Position numbers and translations under genes: made by a program. Source: Vibrio echinoideorum (GTDB lineage: Bacteria > Pseudomonadota > Gammaproteobacteria > Enterobacterales > Vibrionaceae). From it: 64,000 bases of DNA. The notes under the pieces are model-generated. The model made no database searches. It worked only from the letters and a program-made list of their open reading frames with translations, and was not told the DNA's origin. The DNA lies in the NCBI RefSeq assembly GCF_024347455.1, contig NZ_AP025483.1:1736001-1800000 (forward strand), in the 5' to 3' direction. Positions 1 through 9,747 of this stretch are shown one piece after another; the stretch's first letter is position 1; each line of letters begins with the position of its first letter.

Positions 1-420
1 GAATGGTGTGCTTTTTGCGTTGAGATTGACGCTTCAAAGCAAGTATTGCCGATGTCGTGGAGGGGTGACCTTCGTGCTGATGAACACCAGCTTAAATTGG
101 GTTTGCTCGTCAACAGTACGATGAAGCTCGTGCAGGTGCCTTTCCTTGTTCATGGTGAGTCATTGACGTTTCTAACACGAAGGCGATACCCCATTTATTA
201 CGCGATTTATCGCGACTCTGACCAACGCGTCAACACGATAAAACTAAGAGAAATTGATGTTGCGATTATCCAAATAATCCAACAACAACCAAATCGTTCT
301 TTAGCCGATATAAAACAAATAATTGCTCAACAATTGGCGAGATTCGAATTTATTAATTGGGTCAAACACTTCAGCGAGATTGAGCTGATTGGTGCTTACT
401 CTTTAGGAGAAAAAATATGA
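1..420 (+). CDS. hvfC: HvfC-family RiPP maturation protein, C-terminal part (5' end outside window)
   Basis: The reading frame is open from the first base of the window to a TGA at 418-420, so this is the end of a longer gene; the TTG near 46 is internal. The C-terminal half has the look of the NGO1945-type domain that follows DUF2063 in HvfC proteins: a pattern like YPIYYAIYRDSDQRV followed by a helix-rich segment. In the HvfABCX system, HvfC partners the MNIO enzyme HvfB in modifying cysteines of a secreted copper-binding peptide. The stop overlaps the start of the DoxX-like hvfX, as expected for this operon. hvfA and hvfB should lie upstream of the window. Assignment rests on family memory plus context. 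Confidence 0.7.
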   Translation, partial: EWCAFCVEIDASKQVLPMSWRGDLRADEHQLKLGLLVNSTMKLVQVPFLVHGESLTFLTRRRYPIYYAIYRDSDQRVNTIKLREIDVAIIQIIQQQPNRSLADIKQIIAQQLARFEFINWVKHFSEIELIGAYSLGEKI

Positions 421-1025
421 TTAAGTCAGCGCTCAACTGGTACGACGCAATTGTCGAAAAGTGCAAACAATACGATTATTTAGTGCTGCTGGCAGTACGT
501 CTTTACTTAATTCCCGTTATTTATGTCGGTGCGCGATCTAAGGTACTTGGCTTTGCAGGAACCGTTGCGTGGTTTGGTGCTTCAGCTGCCGATGGTGGTC
601 TAAACCTCCCTTTCCCTGAATTGCTGGCTTTTTTAGCTGCAGCTACTGAAGTACTAGGCTGCATTTGTATCGCGTTAGGTCTGTTTACTCGTTTTATCTC
701 GATTCCTATGATTTTCATGATGAGTGTGGCCAGTGCCATGGTTCACTGGAAGCACGGTTGGGACGCGATTGCGACAGGCGGTATGGAAGCAACAGTTCGA
801 CTTAACGGCTTCATCGAGTGGCTTTCTGTTAACTTCCCAGGTCGTTACAACTACATCACAGAGCTTGGCGACCCGGTAATGCTGAACAACGGTATGGAAT
901 TCGCAGGAACTTACTTCGTGATGCTATTGGTGTTGCTTGTTTATGGTGGTGGTCGTTACGTCAGCGCCGATTACTGGATACGTAAACAGTTCTCTAAAAA
1001 GCAAGATAAAGCACTTCGTTGGTAA
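417..1025 (+). CDS. hvfX: HvfX-like DoxX-family membrane protein
   Basis: A 202-residue integral membrane protein with four hydrophobic segments and the DoxX-family character (YLVLLAVRLYLIPVIYVGAR near the N-terminus, then LLAFLAAATEVLGCICIALG). It overlaps the preceding hvfC stop by an ATGA junction, so the two are translationally coupled. In the described Hvf systems the last gene is such a DoxX-like protein, now called HvfX, implicated in maturation or export of the copper-binding peptide. Its role in the membrane is inferred from the family; nothing catalytic is visible. A generic DoxX oxidoreductase-like protein is the alternative. Confidence 0.75.
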   Translation: MIKSALNWYDAIVEKCKQYDYLVLLAVRLYLIPVIYVGARSKVLGFAGTVAWFGASAADGGLNLPFPELLAFLAAATEVLGCICIALGLFTRFISIPMIFMMSVASAMVHWKHGWDAIATGGMEATVRLNGFIEWLSVNFPGRYNYITELGDPVMLNNGMEFAGTYFVMLLVLLVYGGGRYVSADYWIRKQFSKKQDKALRW

Positions 1026-1058
1026 GAGATTCAGTTAATAGAGTCACATGTAAATCTT

Positions 1059-1078
1059 TAATTAGTCCTCTCTAATTA
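1059..1078. repeat. inverted repeat upstream of cydA
   Basis: TAATTAG and CTAATTA, separated by six bases, form a perfect 7-base inverted repeat between hvfX and cydA, about 55 bases before the cydA start. It could be an operator or part of the cyd promoter region. It has no T-run and is not a convincing terminator. Confidence 0.4.
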
Positions 1079-1132
1079 TCCTTTCCTTTTTCATTGTCTT
1101 ACCCGTCACATCCGTGGCGGGAAGGAGTTTTT

Positions 1133-2749
1133 ATGCTTACAGATGTCGTTGATCTGTCGCGGTTTCAATTCGCAAGTACCGCTCTTTATCATTTTATATT
1201 CGTTCCCCTAACTATAGGTCTCTCCTTCTTACTCGCAGTGATGGAATCGCTGTATGTTATGACCAACAAAACCATCTACAAGGACATGACCAAGTTTTGG
1301 GGAAAGTTGTTTGGTATTAACTTCGCTATTGGTGTTGCAACGGGCTTAACTATGGAGTTCCAGTTTGGTACTAACTGGGCTTACTATTCTCACTATGTGG
1401 GCGACATATTCGGTGCTCCACTTGCTATCGAAGCATTGATAGCGTTCTTTTTGGAATCGACTTTAGTGGGGCTGTTCTTCTTTGGCTGGGACAGGCTTTC
1501 TAAACGTCAGCATTTGTCGATCACTTGGTTAACCGCCCTAGGTTCAAACTTCTCTGGTTTATGGATTTTGATGGCAAACGGTTGGATGCAAAATCCTGTT
1601 GGTGCGGAGTTTAACTTTGAAACCATGCGTATGGAGATGACTGACTTTGTCGAAGTTATCTTTAACCCAGTAACACAAGTGAAGTTTGTTCATACCGTTT
1701 CAGCAGGTTACACCACTGGCGCATTGTTTATTATGGGGATCAGCGCTTATTACATGCTGAAAGGTCGCGACCTACCATTCGCTCGCCGCTCTTTTGCTGT
1801 TGCTAGTGCATTTGGGATGGCCGCTATTTTATCAACCTTAATGCTTGGCGATGAATCTGGTTATGAATTGGGTGATGTACAAAAAGTAAAATTAGCGGCG
1901 ATTGAAGCTGAGTGGCACACCGAAGAAGCCCCGGCTTCTTTCACGCTGTTTGGTTTCCCGAATCAAGAGACTATGGAAACGGACTATGCGATTAAAATCC
2001 CATACGTGATGGGTATTATCGCAACGCGTTCTTTGGATACACCAGTAATCGGTATTCATGATTTATTGGCAAAAAATGAAGATCGTGTGCGAAACGGTAT
2101 CTTAGCTTATGGGCTGTTAGAGAAGCTCCGTTCTGGTGATAAGTCACAGAAAAATATCGATGAGTTTGAAACGGTTAAGCATGATTTGGGTTATGGGCTG
2201 TTAGTTAAGAAATACAGTGACAACGTTGTAGATGCGACAGAACAACAGATCAAACAAGCGGCTAAAGATACTATCCCAACGGTTGCACCACTGTTTTGGA
2301 GCTTCCGTATTATGGTCGTGTGCGGTGTATTGATATTCGCAATCATCGGGCTTTCTTTTGTCCAAATTTGCCGTCGTAAAATTGGTACCAGCCCTTGGTT
2401 ACTGAGAGCAACAATATGTGCGATTCCACTGCCTTGGATCGCGTGTGAAGCAGGATGGTTTGTCGCTGAATATGGACGCCAACCTTGGTCAATTGGTGAG
2501 ATCCTTCCCGTAAATATGGCGGTCTCTAACCTACCCGTTGAAAGCCTGTGGATTTCAATTGGCCTAGTGTATCTGTTCTATACATTCTTCTTGATCGTCG
2601 AAATGTACTTAATGGTTAAGTTTGCGAAGCTGGGACCAAGCGCCTTGAAAACAGGCAGGTATCACCATGAACAGCCAACTTGCAGTAATCCAATGGTCGG
2701 CATTTCATCTACACCAACACAACTAAACCAATCAGTCGATCTTCATTAA
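1133..2749 (+). CDS. cydA: cytochrome bd ubiquinol oxidase subunit I
   Basis: Subunit I of the bd-type quinol oxidase, which reduces oxygen to water in the inner membrane using ubiquinol and contains no copper. The start chosen is the ATG after AAGGAG at about 1122, giving 538 residues; a longer TTG reading is not supported. The N-terminus ([19 protein letters not shown]) carries the haem b595 ligand histidine, at residue 20. The middle holds a long hydrophilic quinol loop of the Escherichia coli type ([13 protein letters not shown] onward), and several membrane helices flank it. It is followed at 9 bases by cydB and then cydX. Usual family length is about 520-530; the extra residues are a polar C-terminal tail. 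Confidence 0.97.
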   Translation: MLTDVVDLSRFQFASTALYHFIFVPLTIGLSFLLAVMESLYVMTNKTIYKDMTKFWGKLFGINFAIGVATGLTMEFQFGTNWAYYSHYVGDIFGAPLAIEALIAFFLESTLVGLFFFGWDRLSKRQHLSITWLTALGSNFSGLWILMANGWMQNPVGAEFNFETMRMEMTDFVEVIFNPVTQVKFVHTVSAGYTTGALFIMGISAYYMLKGRDLPFARRSFAVASAFGMAAILSTLMLGDESGYELGDVQKVKLAAIEAEWHTEEAPASFTLFGFPNQETMETDYAIKIPYVMGIIATRSLDTPVIGIHDLLAKNEDRVRNGILAYGLLEKLRSGDKSQKNIDEFETVKHDLGYGLLVKKYSDNVVDATEQQIKQAAKDTIPTVAPLFWSFRIMVVCGVLIFAIIGLSFVQICRRKIGTSPWLLRATICAIPLPWIACEAGWFVAEYGRQPWSIGEILPVNMAVSNLPVESLWISIGLVYLFYTFFLIVEMYLMVKFAKLGPSALKTGRYHHEQPTCSNPMVGISSTPTQLNQSVDLH

Positions 2750-2758
2750 GGAATTCAG

Positions 2759-3895
2759 ATGTTTGATTACGAAAATCTACGCCTGTTCACATGGGCAATT
2801 ATCGGTGTGTTGTTAATCGGCTTCATTATTACCGACGGTTTCGACATGGGTGTGGCTGCATTACTTCCCGTTCTTGGAAAGTCCGATGTAGACAGACGAG
2901 TGATGATTAATTCTATCGCACCTCATTGGGATGGAAATCAAGTCTGGCTGGTGACCGCTGGCGGTGCCATTTTTGCAATTTGGCCTTCAATCTATGCCGC
3001 GGCATTTTCAGGATTTTACCTCGCGATGATCTTGGTATTAGCCGCATTATGGTTACGACCGCTTGGCATGGACTATCGTTCTAAAATCGATGACCCCAGA
3101 TGGAAACAGGCTTGTGATGTCGCATTAGTCGTCAGTGGCTTCATTCCTCCTGTTATCTTTGGTGTCGGCTTCGGTAACTTAATGCTTGGCGTGCCATTTG
3201 AATTCAATGAATTTCTGATGATGTCTTACCAAGGTGGCTTTTGGGATCTATTAACGCCATTTCCTCTACTGTGTGGTTTGGTGAGTTTAGCGATGGTCGT
3301 AACACAAGGTGCGGCATTCCTTCAGATGAAAACGACGGGTGACCTTAAGTTACGAGCACAAAGCATTATTGTGTGTATGGCGTGCATCACAGCTGCGTTG
3401 TTTGTGATTGGTGGTTTGTTCGCAAGCTCGTTGCCGGGTTATTTGATTACCAGTCCTATTGTGACTGACTCAGTTTCAAACCCATTACTGAAACATGTCA
3501 TGAAGTTTGATGACTTACTACTACATAACTACGAAAACTATCCGGTACTTTGGGGGATTCCGGCTCTAGGTATCATCGGAATGCTGAGTTGTGCCGTGAT
3601 GACTCGACTTAACCGCGCTGGTTTGGCCTTCGCTTCTTCGAGCTTATCGATAGCAAGCATCATAACGACAGCGGGCGTTGCCCTATTCCCAATGATCATG
3701 CCATCTAGCTTGATGCCATCGCATAGTTTAACGCTATGGGACGGAACATCGAGTGAGTTAACACTGAGTATTATCTCAGTTGTGGCAGTTATCGTGGTGC
3801 CAATTATTTTGGGTTACACAATCTGGTGTTACTACAAAATGTTCGGTCGATTAGATAGCCAATACATTCACGATAACAGCTCGTCACTGTATTAA
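2759..3895 (+). CDS. cydB: cytochrome bd ubiquinol oxidase subunit II
   Basis: The 378-residue second subunit of cytochrome bd, a multispanning inner-membrane protein that stabilises the haem-bearing CydA. The N-terminus (GFIITDGFDMGVAALLP) is the hallmark of CydB, followed by the conserved HWDGNQVWL segment. Length matches the family. AAGGA sits seven bases upstream of the ATG. The gene lies 9 bases after cydA and 26 bases before cydX, so the three form one transcription unit. Confidence 0.97.
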   Translation: MFDYENLRLFTWAIIGVLLIGFIITDGFDMGVAALLPVLGKSDVDRRVMINSIAPHWDGNQVWLVTAGGAIFAIWPSIYAAAFSGFYLAMILVLAALWLRPLGMDYRSKIDDPRWKQACDVALVVSGFIPPVIFGVGFGNLMLGVPFEFNEFLMMSYQGGFWDLLTPFPLLCGLVSLAMVVTQGAAFLQMKTTGDLKLRAQSIIVCMACITAALFVIGGLFASSLPGYLITSPIVTDSVSNPLLKHVMKFDDLLLHNYENYPVLWGIPALGIIGMLSCAVMTRLNRAGLAFASSSLSIASIITTAGVALFPMIMPSSLMPSHSLTLWDGTSSELTLSIISVVAVIVVPIILGYTIWCYYKMFGRLDSQYIHDNSSSLY

Positions 3896-3921
3896 TTAGA
3901 GATGAAATAGGAGGGTAACCT

Positions 3922-4020
3922 ATGTGGTATTTATGTTGGGTACTGGGCGTGTTATTAGCCTGCGCGTTTGGAATTATTAATGGGTTATGGTTAGAGCACT
4001 CAGATCAGCTAGATGACTAG
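3922..4020 (+). CDS. cydX: cytochrome bd small subunit CydX
   Basis: A 32-residue gene easily missed by length filters. The protein begins MWYLCWVLGVLLACAFGIIN and ends in LEHSDQLDD, closely paralleling the known CydX pattern MWY-W-LG-LLAC-FG---LE. It is a single transmembrane helix that binds CydA and is required for stable haem-loaded oxidase. AGGAGG at 3910-3915 gives a strong ribosome site. Position directly after cydB agrees with other gammaproteobacteria. No ybgE follows, unlike the main cyd-ybg-tol arrangement of many relatives. Confidence 0.95.
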   Translation: MWYLCWVLGVLLACAFGIINGLWLEHSDQLDD

Positions 4021-4112
4021 CCAAGTTAAGTTAAATAGCAAAGTAATGTATAGGATGGGTATTTGAACAACTCTATAATGCCCGCCACTTAATATTATAA
4101 AGCTAACGATAC

Positions 4113-4150
4113 AAAAACGCCGTCATACTTTTCAGTATGACGGCGTTTTT
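4113..4150. terminator. bidirectional terminator between cydX and ybiT
   Basis: A 17-base perfect stem (AAAAACGCCGTCATACT and its complement) with a four-base loop. A runs on one side and T runs on the other make it effective in both directions. It separates the plus-strand cyd operon from the converging minus-strand ybiT. Confidence 0.92.
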
Positions 4151-4206
4151 TAGTTTAAAGCTTAATTCCCAACGAGTTGAGTTGAAAATCTAAGTTGCGT
4201 TAAGCC

Positions 4207-5790
4207 TTAACCGCGAGATTTCAACAGTTCAGCGTAAGTACCGCGGAAATCGTTGATCTTACCGTCTTTGATCTCAAGGATACGAGTTGCTAGCGAGTCT
4301 ACGAAGATTCTGTCGTGAGATACGAAGAACAATGTGCCTTTGTAGTTCTCAAGAGCCAAGTTAAGCGCTTCGATAGATTCCATATCCATGTGGTTAGTTG
4401 GTTCATCCATTAGAAGGATGTTTGGCTTGTGCATCATGATCTTGCCAAGAAGCATACGACCTTGTTCACCACCAGAAATAACCTTTACCGATTTCTTAAT
4501 GTCGTCTTGACCAAACAACATACGACCTAGGAAGCTACGAACAACTTGCTCGTCTTCGCCTTCTTGGCGCCATTGGCTCATCCAATCAAACAGATTTAGG
4601 TCTTCTTCGAAATCATGCGCGTGATCTTGAGCGTAGTAACCGATGTTTGAGTTTTCAGACCACTTGTACTCACCAGTGCGAGCTTCAAGAGCACCCGCTA
4701 GCGTATTAAGTAGTGTTGTTTTACCTACACCATTCTCACCGATGATAGCTACACGCTCACCAACTTCGAAGATCGCATCGAACTTGTTGTATAGGTCAGC
4801 TTCAAAACCTTGAGATAGGTTTTCAACCACAAGTGCGTTACGGAATAGCTCTTTCGACTGTTCGAAACGGATGAATGGGTTTTGACGGCTAGACGCTTTA
4901 ATATCGTCTAGTTGAATTTTGTCGATCTGTTTAGCACGAGACGTTGCTTGCTTCGCTTTAGATGCGTTAGCTGAGAAACGAGAAACGAACGATTGAAGTT
5001 CAGCAATTTGAGCTTTCTTCTTAGCGTTATCAGACAGTAGACGATCACGAGCTTGTGTCGCTGCTGTCATGTACTCATCGTAGTTACCTGGGAAAAGACG
5101 AAGTTCACCGTAATCAAGGTCAGCCATGTGTGTACAAACTGAGTTTAGGAAGTGACGGTCATGCGAAATGATGATCATTGTGCAGTTACGTTGGTTTAGC
5201 GTATCTTCCAGCCACTTGATGGTGTCCATATCCAGGTTGTTCGTTGGTTCGTCTAGAAGCATGATATGCGGGTCTGCAAACAGTACTTGAGACAATAGAA
5301 CACGAAGTTTCCAACCCGGTGCTACTTCGCTCATTAGCCCGAAGTGCAGTGATTCTTCAATACCTACAGCAAGAAGCAGCTCACCTGCTTTAGCTTCTGC
5401 CATGTAACCATCCATTTCAGCGAACTGAACTTCAAGGTCGGCTACTTTCATGCCGTCTTCTTCGCTCATTTCTGGAAGCGAGTAAATACGGTCACGTTCT
5501 TGTTTGATTTCCCAAAGCTCTTTGTGACCCATGATAACCGTGTCGATTACCGTGAATTCTTCGTAAGCAAATTGGTCTTGGTTTAGCTTAGCAACGCGCT
5601 CATTTGGATCGTAGCTTACGTTACCGCCAGTCGGCTCAAGTTCACCAGATAGAATCTTCATGAACGTCGATTTACCACAGCCATTCGCGCCGATTAAACC
5701 GTAGCGGTTGCCTTCGCCGAACTTAACTGAAATATTTTCGAAAAGTGGCTTAGCGCCGAATTGTTGGGTGATATTTGCTGTGGAGATCAA
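4207..5790 (-). CDS. ybiT: ABC-F family ATPase YbiT
   Basis: A soluble ABC-F protein of 527 residues with two ATP-binding cassettes and no membrane domain; such proteins act on the ribosome. The first Walker A is GANGCGKST (residues 34-42), followed by [10 protein letters not shown]; the second is GENGVGKTT near residue 350, followed by [10 protein letters not shown]. The first cassette has VAPGWKLRV where the LSGGQ signature is expected, a known YbiT trait. The basic linker ([21 protein letters not shown]) is the ribosome-facing segment. Length and the whole sequence pattern match YbiT rather than EttA, Uup or YheS. The precise cellular role is not settled. Confidence 0.93.
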   Translation of the reverse strand: MISTANITQQFGAKPLFENISVKFGEGNRYGLIGANGCGKSTFMKILSGELEPTGGNVSYDPNERVAKLNQDQFAYEEFTVIDTVIMGHKELWEIKQERDRIYSLPEMSEEDGMKVADLEVQFAEMDGYMAEAKAGELLLAVGIEESLHFGLMSEVAPGWKLRVLLSQVLFADPHIMLLDEPTNNLDMDTIKWLEDTLNQRNCTMIIISHDRHFLNSVCTHMADLDYGELRLFPGNYDEYMTAATQARDRLLSDNAKKKAQIAELQSFVSRFSANASKAKQATSRAKQIDKIQLDDIKASSRQNPFIRFEQSKELFRNALVVENLSQGFEADLYNKFDAIFEVGERVAIIGENGVGKTTLLNTLAGALEARTGEYKWSENSNIGYYAQDHAHDFEEDLNLFDWMSQWRQEGEDEQVVRSFLGRMLFGQDDIKKSVKVISGGEQGRMLLGKIMMHKPNILLMDEPTNHMDMESIEALNLALENYKGTLFFVSHDRIFVDSLATRILEIKDGKINDFRGTYAELLKSRG

Positions 5791-6251
5791 TGCCGTTACC
5801 TTTTTAATGTGAAAAACGCCGCAACGTTACTTGTTCAGGGCTTTAACTGCAAGTATTGATTGCAATTACTCGCCATTAAGTGAGTGATAATCCAACCAAA
5901 TCATAGTTTGAGCCAACTCACACTTTTGGTTTTCTATTTTGCCATGAAAAAACGTCATTTTTCAGGAAAAATAAAATAGCGAACAACCGGTGACGTTAGG
6001 GTTTATATAGCAACCCTTATCGTGCTCTTGATTGAATATATCGCATGGTGCATTGTTACAGTTGAACCTGCTTTTAGCTCATCAATATGCGATATGGCTA
6101 GATGCTCAAATACTAGCCCAACCCCTGACAATTTCATGACAAAGACGAAAGAAACAGGAATAAAGTACTCGCCCCCGAAAAGGGGTTCGATTTCACAAAG
6201 TAAGATTAACTAACTATAGTAATCCTAACCTCATAATTCTAAGAGACTTTT
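5791..6251. other. 460-base intergenic region
   Basis: Separates ybiT from the divergent 6252 gene and must carry both promoters. It contains a short CCCC/GGGG hairpin near 6172-6185 but no clear operator. A 63-codon open frame here (6022-6213) has no ribosome site and no protein-like composition, so no gene is called. Confidence 0.5.
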
Positions 6252-8597
6252 ATGCGTTCACTATCGCGCTTCTTATTGCTCACACTGGCCATGTTGTCTT
6301 GGCCTAGTCATGCCAACTTGGAATATGACTTACAATCACAACCTCAGGTATCGGATTTAGCTCAAGACCTGAATAAACGCATTAACGCACTCCCCGACCC
6401 GTTGTTTATGGATGAGTCGGACAAACGCAAAGTTAACGTGCTGTTGGCCGACGTGCTCCGAGTTCAAAACGAACAAATCAGGACATTTGATCAACAACTA
6501 TTGGATTACCGAGCGAACAACGATTCGGATCTGTGGTTTGCGGTTGAATCAAGCTATGTGACGTTAAATAGTTTGAATGTCAGTAAACAGCATCTACTCG
6601 AACAAACCTCGACCTCAAACAAAGATCGCCTAACGGGTTTTGGTCCTTATGGGGTGACTCAGTTTAAGCAAGAGTGGGAATTAACGAAGCTGAATGTAGA
6701 ATATCTCGTTTATTTCCAGATACGCAGTTTCAAAGCGCTGATCAAAGACATCTTTATTTCGCCAGTGCCGGTCATTGGAGCATCATTAAAAGTCTTGTTC
6801 ATTTACTTTGGATTAGCATGGTGGCTTGCCAATAGCACTCGTTTGATCGAAGCGTTTCGAGTCAACTTACTTGAAGCGAAACAAAATCCGCCTTTCCTGA
6901 TTCGCGTGATTTGGTATATCAGCCGAGCCGATCGAGCGATCGCTTGGTTGATTGCTATTACGTTATCGTTGAGAGTGTTATCCAGCATCCCTAGCCTGCA
7001 GCATCTGATTTTCCTCGAGATCTTTACCTGGTGGATTCTTGGTGGCTCGATTGCGATTAGCTTTATCCTTGAATTTGCTTATCGTTTAGGTCGCACATCA
7101 AATCAAGAAGTGATTGCTCTGCGTTTATCGACTATTCGTCGTTACGTATGGAGCTTCATTGTTGCGGGTGTGATTCTTCAAATATCGAGCATTACACTGG
7201 GCAAAGGTACTATTTACAGCTGGATTTACAGTGCCCTGTTTTTCTGGTTTGTATTGGTTACGATTTCAGTGCTCAGATTATGGCGAGCGAAAGTATTCAA
7301 TACATTGCAACACATCTCAGATCGACCGGTGTGGGTCAACTGGGCGGTAAATCGTAAAGATACGTTCCTGCTTAATATTATCGCAACAGCGCTTGGTATC
7401 GCATGGTTGAGTGTCTACAACTTCCAACATCGAATCATGGCACTGCTTTCTAGTTACACACTGTTTAGCCAAGCCCTAGCTTATCTATTTAGAATTGAAG
7501 TGGCTAAGCAGTCCGACTTGGACAAGAATCAACAAAACTTAGTGAGAATCAAAGGTAATCAAGCTTTTGAATACGTCCTACCAGGTTCAATAGACAGCAC
7601 TCTCATAGATTATGCAGGCGACGAGGTGAAACAACTCTCTCGTTACTTGATGTCAGACAGCCCTGCGATTTGTATCGTGTCTGGCGAGCGTGGTGTTGGT
7701 TCAACGACTCTGCTTTATACCTTGCTGCATAAAGTGTCGAATGCAGAGCCGATTTACGTGAGCTGCCCTTATGCTGGATATAGAGAATTCTTGGCTCATC
7801 TAGCCGTTAGCATTGGTTTAGATGAAGAAGCCACTGAAATTCAGATCTTGGCGCACTTACGCAAGAGTGAAACCACCTATCTTATTGCGATCGATAATGC
7901 CCAACGCTTAGTCAAACCTATGGTTGGCGGCTTATCTGATCTTATCCGCTTAACTAACTTGTTACGTCGTTCTAAAAAGAATCACCGAGTCGTGATGTCG
8001 ATTGCCAAGTCTAGTTGGCGCTTTGTTGATAGAGCTCGTGGTGAACGTTTGTTGTTCGATTTGGTTTGCTTCCTTCCACGTTGGACCGAAAAACAAGTCG
8101 GTGAACTTCTGACAAGTCGCATCAACACAGAATTAGAAAAGCCGTTGTCGTTTGATGGTTTGGTGGTTCCTAAACAGTGGGACCAAGATGACATGACAGA
8201 AGAAGAACGTGCCCGTAAGGGGTTCTATCGAATCCTATGGCACTACTCAGATGGCAATCCGACCGTTGCCCTGCGTTTCTTCCGTTTATCTCTGAATCGA
8301 AATAAAGAGACAGATCAAGCTGTGGTGCGTTTGTTTCATGTACCAGAAGCTCAAGAATTAGAGAACATGCCTAAACCCATGCTGGCTGTGCTGCGTTCTA
8401 TTGTGCAGTTGGAAATCGCTTCCCCTGAAGTGCTGTCTGAATGTACTCAGTTGAGCATTGCTGAGATTACCGGAATTCTCCGCTACTTCGAAAGCCGCGG
8501 TTACATTGGCTGGAACGAAGATAAGGCTAAGATCTCCGATCACTGGTTCCGTCACATTACTAACGTTCTCGACCGTCAACATTTATTGGTGAAGTAA
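6252..8597 (+). CDS. membrane P-loop ATPase-like protein with degenerate Walker A, MscS partner
   Basis: A 781-residue protein not recognised by name. Residues 1-21 form a signal peptide, then a periplasmic helical region to about 170, six or so transmembrane helices (about 175-400), and a cytoplasmic AAA/STAND-like region. The P-loop is GERGVGSTT at residues 478-486: the invariant lysine is serine at 484. The Walker B-like strand is YLIAIDNAQ (543-551), with Asn in place of the usual acid. A helical C-terminal part (about 640-780) resembles a winged-helix end of ExeA/Orc-like ATPases. It is followed after one base by an MscS channel gene, so the two are almost certainly co-translated and functionally linked. 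Nucleotide binding without hydrolysis, or a pure scaffold, are both possible. Confidence 0.75.
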   Translation: MRSLSRFLLLTLAMLSWPSHANLEYDLQSQPQVSDLAQDLNKRINALPDPLFMDESDKRKVNVLLADVLRVQNEQIRTFDQQLLDYRANNDSDLWFAVESSYVTLNSLNVSKQHLLEQTSTSNKDRLTGFGPYGVTQFKQEWELTKLNVEYLVYFQIRSFKALIKDIFISPVPVIGASLKVLFIYFGLAWWLANSTRLIEAFRVNLLEAKQNPPFLIRVIWYISRADRAIAWLIAITLSLRVLSSIPSLQHLIFLEIFTWWILGGSIAISFILEFAYRLGRTSNQEVIALRLSTIRRYVWSFIVAGVILQISSITLGKGTIYSWIYSALFFWFVLVTISVLRLWRAKVFNTLQHISDRPVWVNWAVNRKDTFLLNIIATALGIAWLSVYNFQHRIMALLSSYTLFSQALAYLFRIEVAKQSDLDKNQQNLVRIKGNQAFEYVLPGSIDSTLIDYAGDEVKQLSRYLMSDSPAICIVSGERGVGSTTLLYTLLHKVSNAEPIYVSCPYAGYREFLAHLAVSIGLDEEATEIQILAHLRKSETTYLIAIDNAQRLVKPMVGGLSDLIRLTNLLRRSKKNHRVVMSIAKSSWRFVDRARGERLLFDLVCFLPRWTEKQVGELLTSRINTELEKPLSFDGLVVPKQWDQDDMTEEERARKGFYRILWHYSDGNPTVALRFFRLSLNRNKETDQAVVRLFHVPEAQELENMPKPMLAVLRSIVQLEIASPEVLSECTQLSIAEITGILRYFESRGYIGWNEDKAKISDHWFRHITNVLDRQHLLVK

Positions 8598-8598
8598 A

Positions 8599-9486
8599 AT
8601 GAAGAAGTTATTTGTCCTATTACTTGTTGGCTTAGCGACGGCGGTAAGTTTCCCTACCTACGCGACGGAAGAGTTAGCCAACGTAGAAAACATATCAAAG
8701 ATAGCAAGCTTGGTGCGATGGAGCGGTGTGTTCTTCTCCATGATTGTTATTGCGGCAATGTGGTTGTTACTCAAGTTTATCAATTCGTTGGTAACTAGCT
8801 TCGGTAGCCAGTTTGTGCAATATCGTATGCTGTTGCAAAAGCTTCAGTCGTTTACTCAGTTCTTCATCTATGTGAGCACGGGTCTTATCGTGTTCATGAT
8901 GAGCTTTCGTATTAACGATCAAATCTTGGCGTTAATTGGCGGTACCCTCGCCGTGTCGGTCGGCTTTGCTCTTAAAGATTTAGCGGCGTCGTTCATTGCC
9001 GGTATCACAGTGATGATTGATAGACCATTTCAGGTTGGTGACCGCGTAACATTTGAGGGTAACTACGGCGATATCATTACTATCGGTTTACGTTCAGTAC
9101 GCATGAGAACTTTGAATGACGACATCATTACCATTCCAAACAACAAGTTCTTAAACGAAGTCACTACCAGTGGTAACTATGGCGCGTTGGATATGCAGGT
9201 GGTGATTCCATTTTATGTAGGAATGGATGAAGACATCACCCTAGCCCGTGATTTAATTCAAGAAGCGGCTTCATCAAGCCGCTACATCCACCTACCAAAG
9301 CCCGTAACCGTATTAGTGAAGCAGACGATTACCGACAACTACTTAGCAATACAGCTAACTTGTAAAGCGTATGTCGTAGATACTGCGTATGAGAAGCTGT
9401 TTGAAACCGACATTACCTTGCGTGTAATGAAGGAATTCAGAAAGCACAATATCAACCCACCGAAGATTTCAGTGACAGCGCATTAG
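8599..9486 (+). CDS. MscS-family mechanosensitive channel
   Basis: A 295-residue small-conductance mechanosensitive channel homologue. It has a cleavable-looking signal peptide (to about residue 22, TYA-TEE), transmembrane helices at about 35-60 and 85-105, and a pore helix ALIGGTLAVSVGFALKDLAA. The MscS beta domain signature follows (GITVMIDRPFQVGDRV, then IPNNKFLNEV). The C-terminal alpha/beta domain is present. One base separates it from the upstream membrane ATPase-like gene. It is shorter at the C-terminus than large MscK-type channels and close to MscS size. Confidence 0.9.
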   Translation: MKKLFVLLLVGLATAVSFPTYATEELANVENISKIASLVRWSGVFFSMIVIAAMWLLLKFINSLVTSFGSQFVQYRMLLQKLQSFTQFFIYVSTGLIVFMMSFRINDQILALIGGTLAVSVGFALKDLAASFIAGITVMIDRPFQVGDRVTFEGNYGDIITIGLRSVRMRTLNDDIITIPNNKFLNEVTTSGNYGALDMQVVIPFYVGMDEDITLARDLIQEAASSSRYIHLPKPVTVLVKQTITDNYLAIQLTCKAYVVDTAYEKLFETDITLRVMKEFRKHNINPPKISVTAH

Positions 9487-9533
9487 TTGAGATTGGATTA
9501 ACGCTTACTTTTGTCTATCAGTGAGTTATCTAC

Positions 9534-9577
9534 AAAAACACCTCCGCACTTATGGTTAAAGTTCCGGAGGTGTTTTT
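9534..9577. terminator. terminator after mscS-like gene
   Basis: Thirteen-base stem AAAAACACCTCCG with its complement 18 bases later, ending in a run of six T. It lies about 48 bases after the stop and probably acts in both directions. Confidence 0.88.
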
Positions 9578-9590
9578 TATGAGCGTGATA

Positions 9591-9620
9591 GCTCTTTATT
9601 ACTCTTTATTACTCTTTATT
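9591..9620. repeat. three tandem copies of a 10-base unit
   Basis: The unit (g/a)CTCTTTATT is repeated three times head to tail directly downstream of the terminator. No coding function is visible. Confidence 0.7.
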
Positions 9621-9747
9621 GACCTAGACCTTTATAGCTTTATAAAAGCACAGCTTAAACTTAAAGAGAAGAAACCTTGATAAACAACAACCTTCATCTT
9701 CATCAGCTCAGTCGGCTCAAACCTCTATGGGAATAAGCCTAACCTCA

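Noticed and set aside
6172..6185. Terminator formed by CCCC/GGGG near 6175
   Set aside because: Stem of only four pairs with no T-run, and no upstream plus-strand gene to terminate.
6022..6213. 63-codon plus-strand gene upstream of the 6252 gene
   Set aside because: No ribosome site, atypical composition, and located in a promoter region; probably chance.
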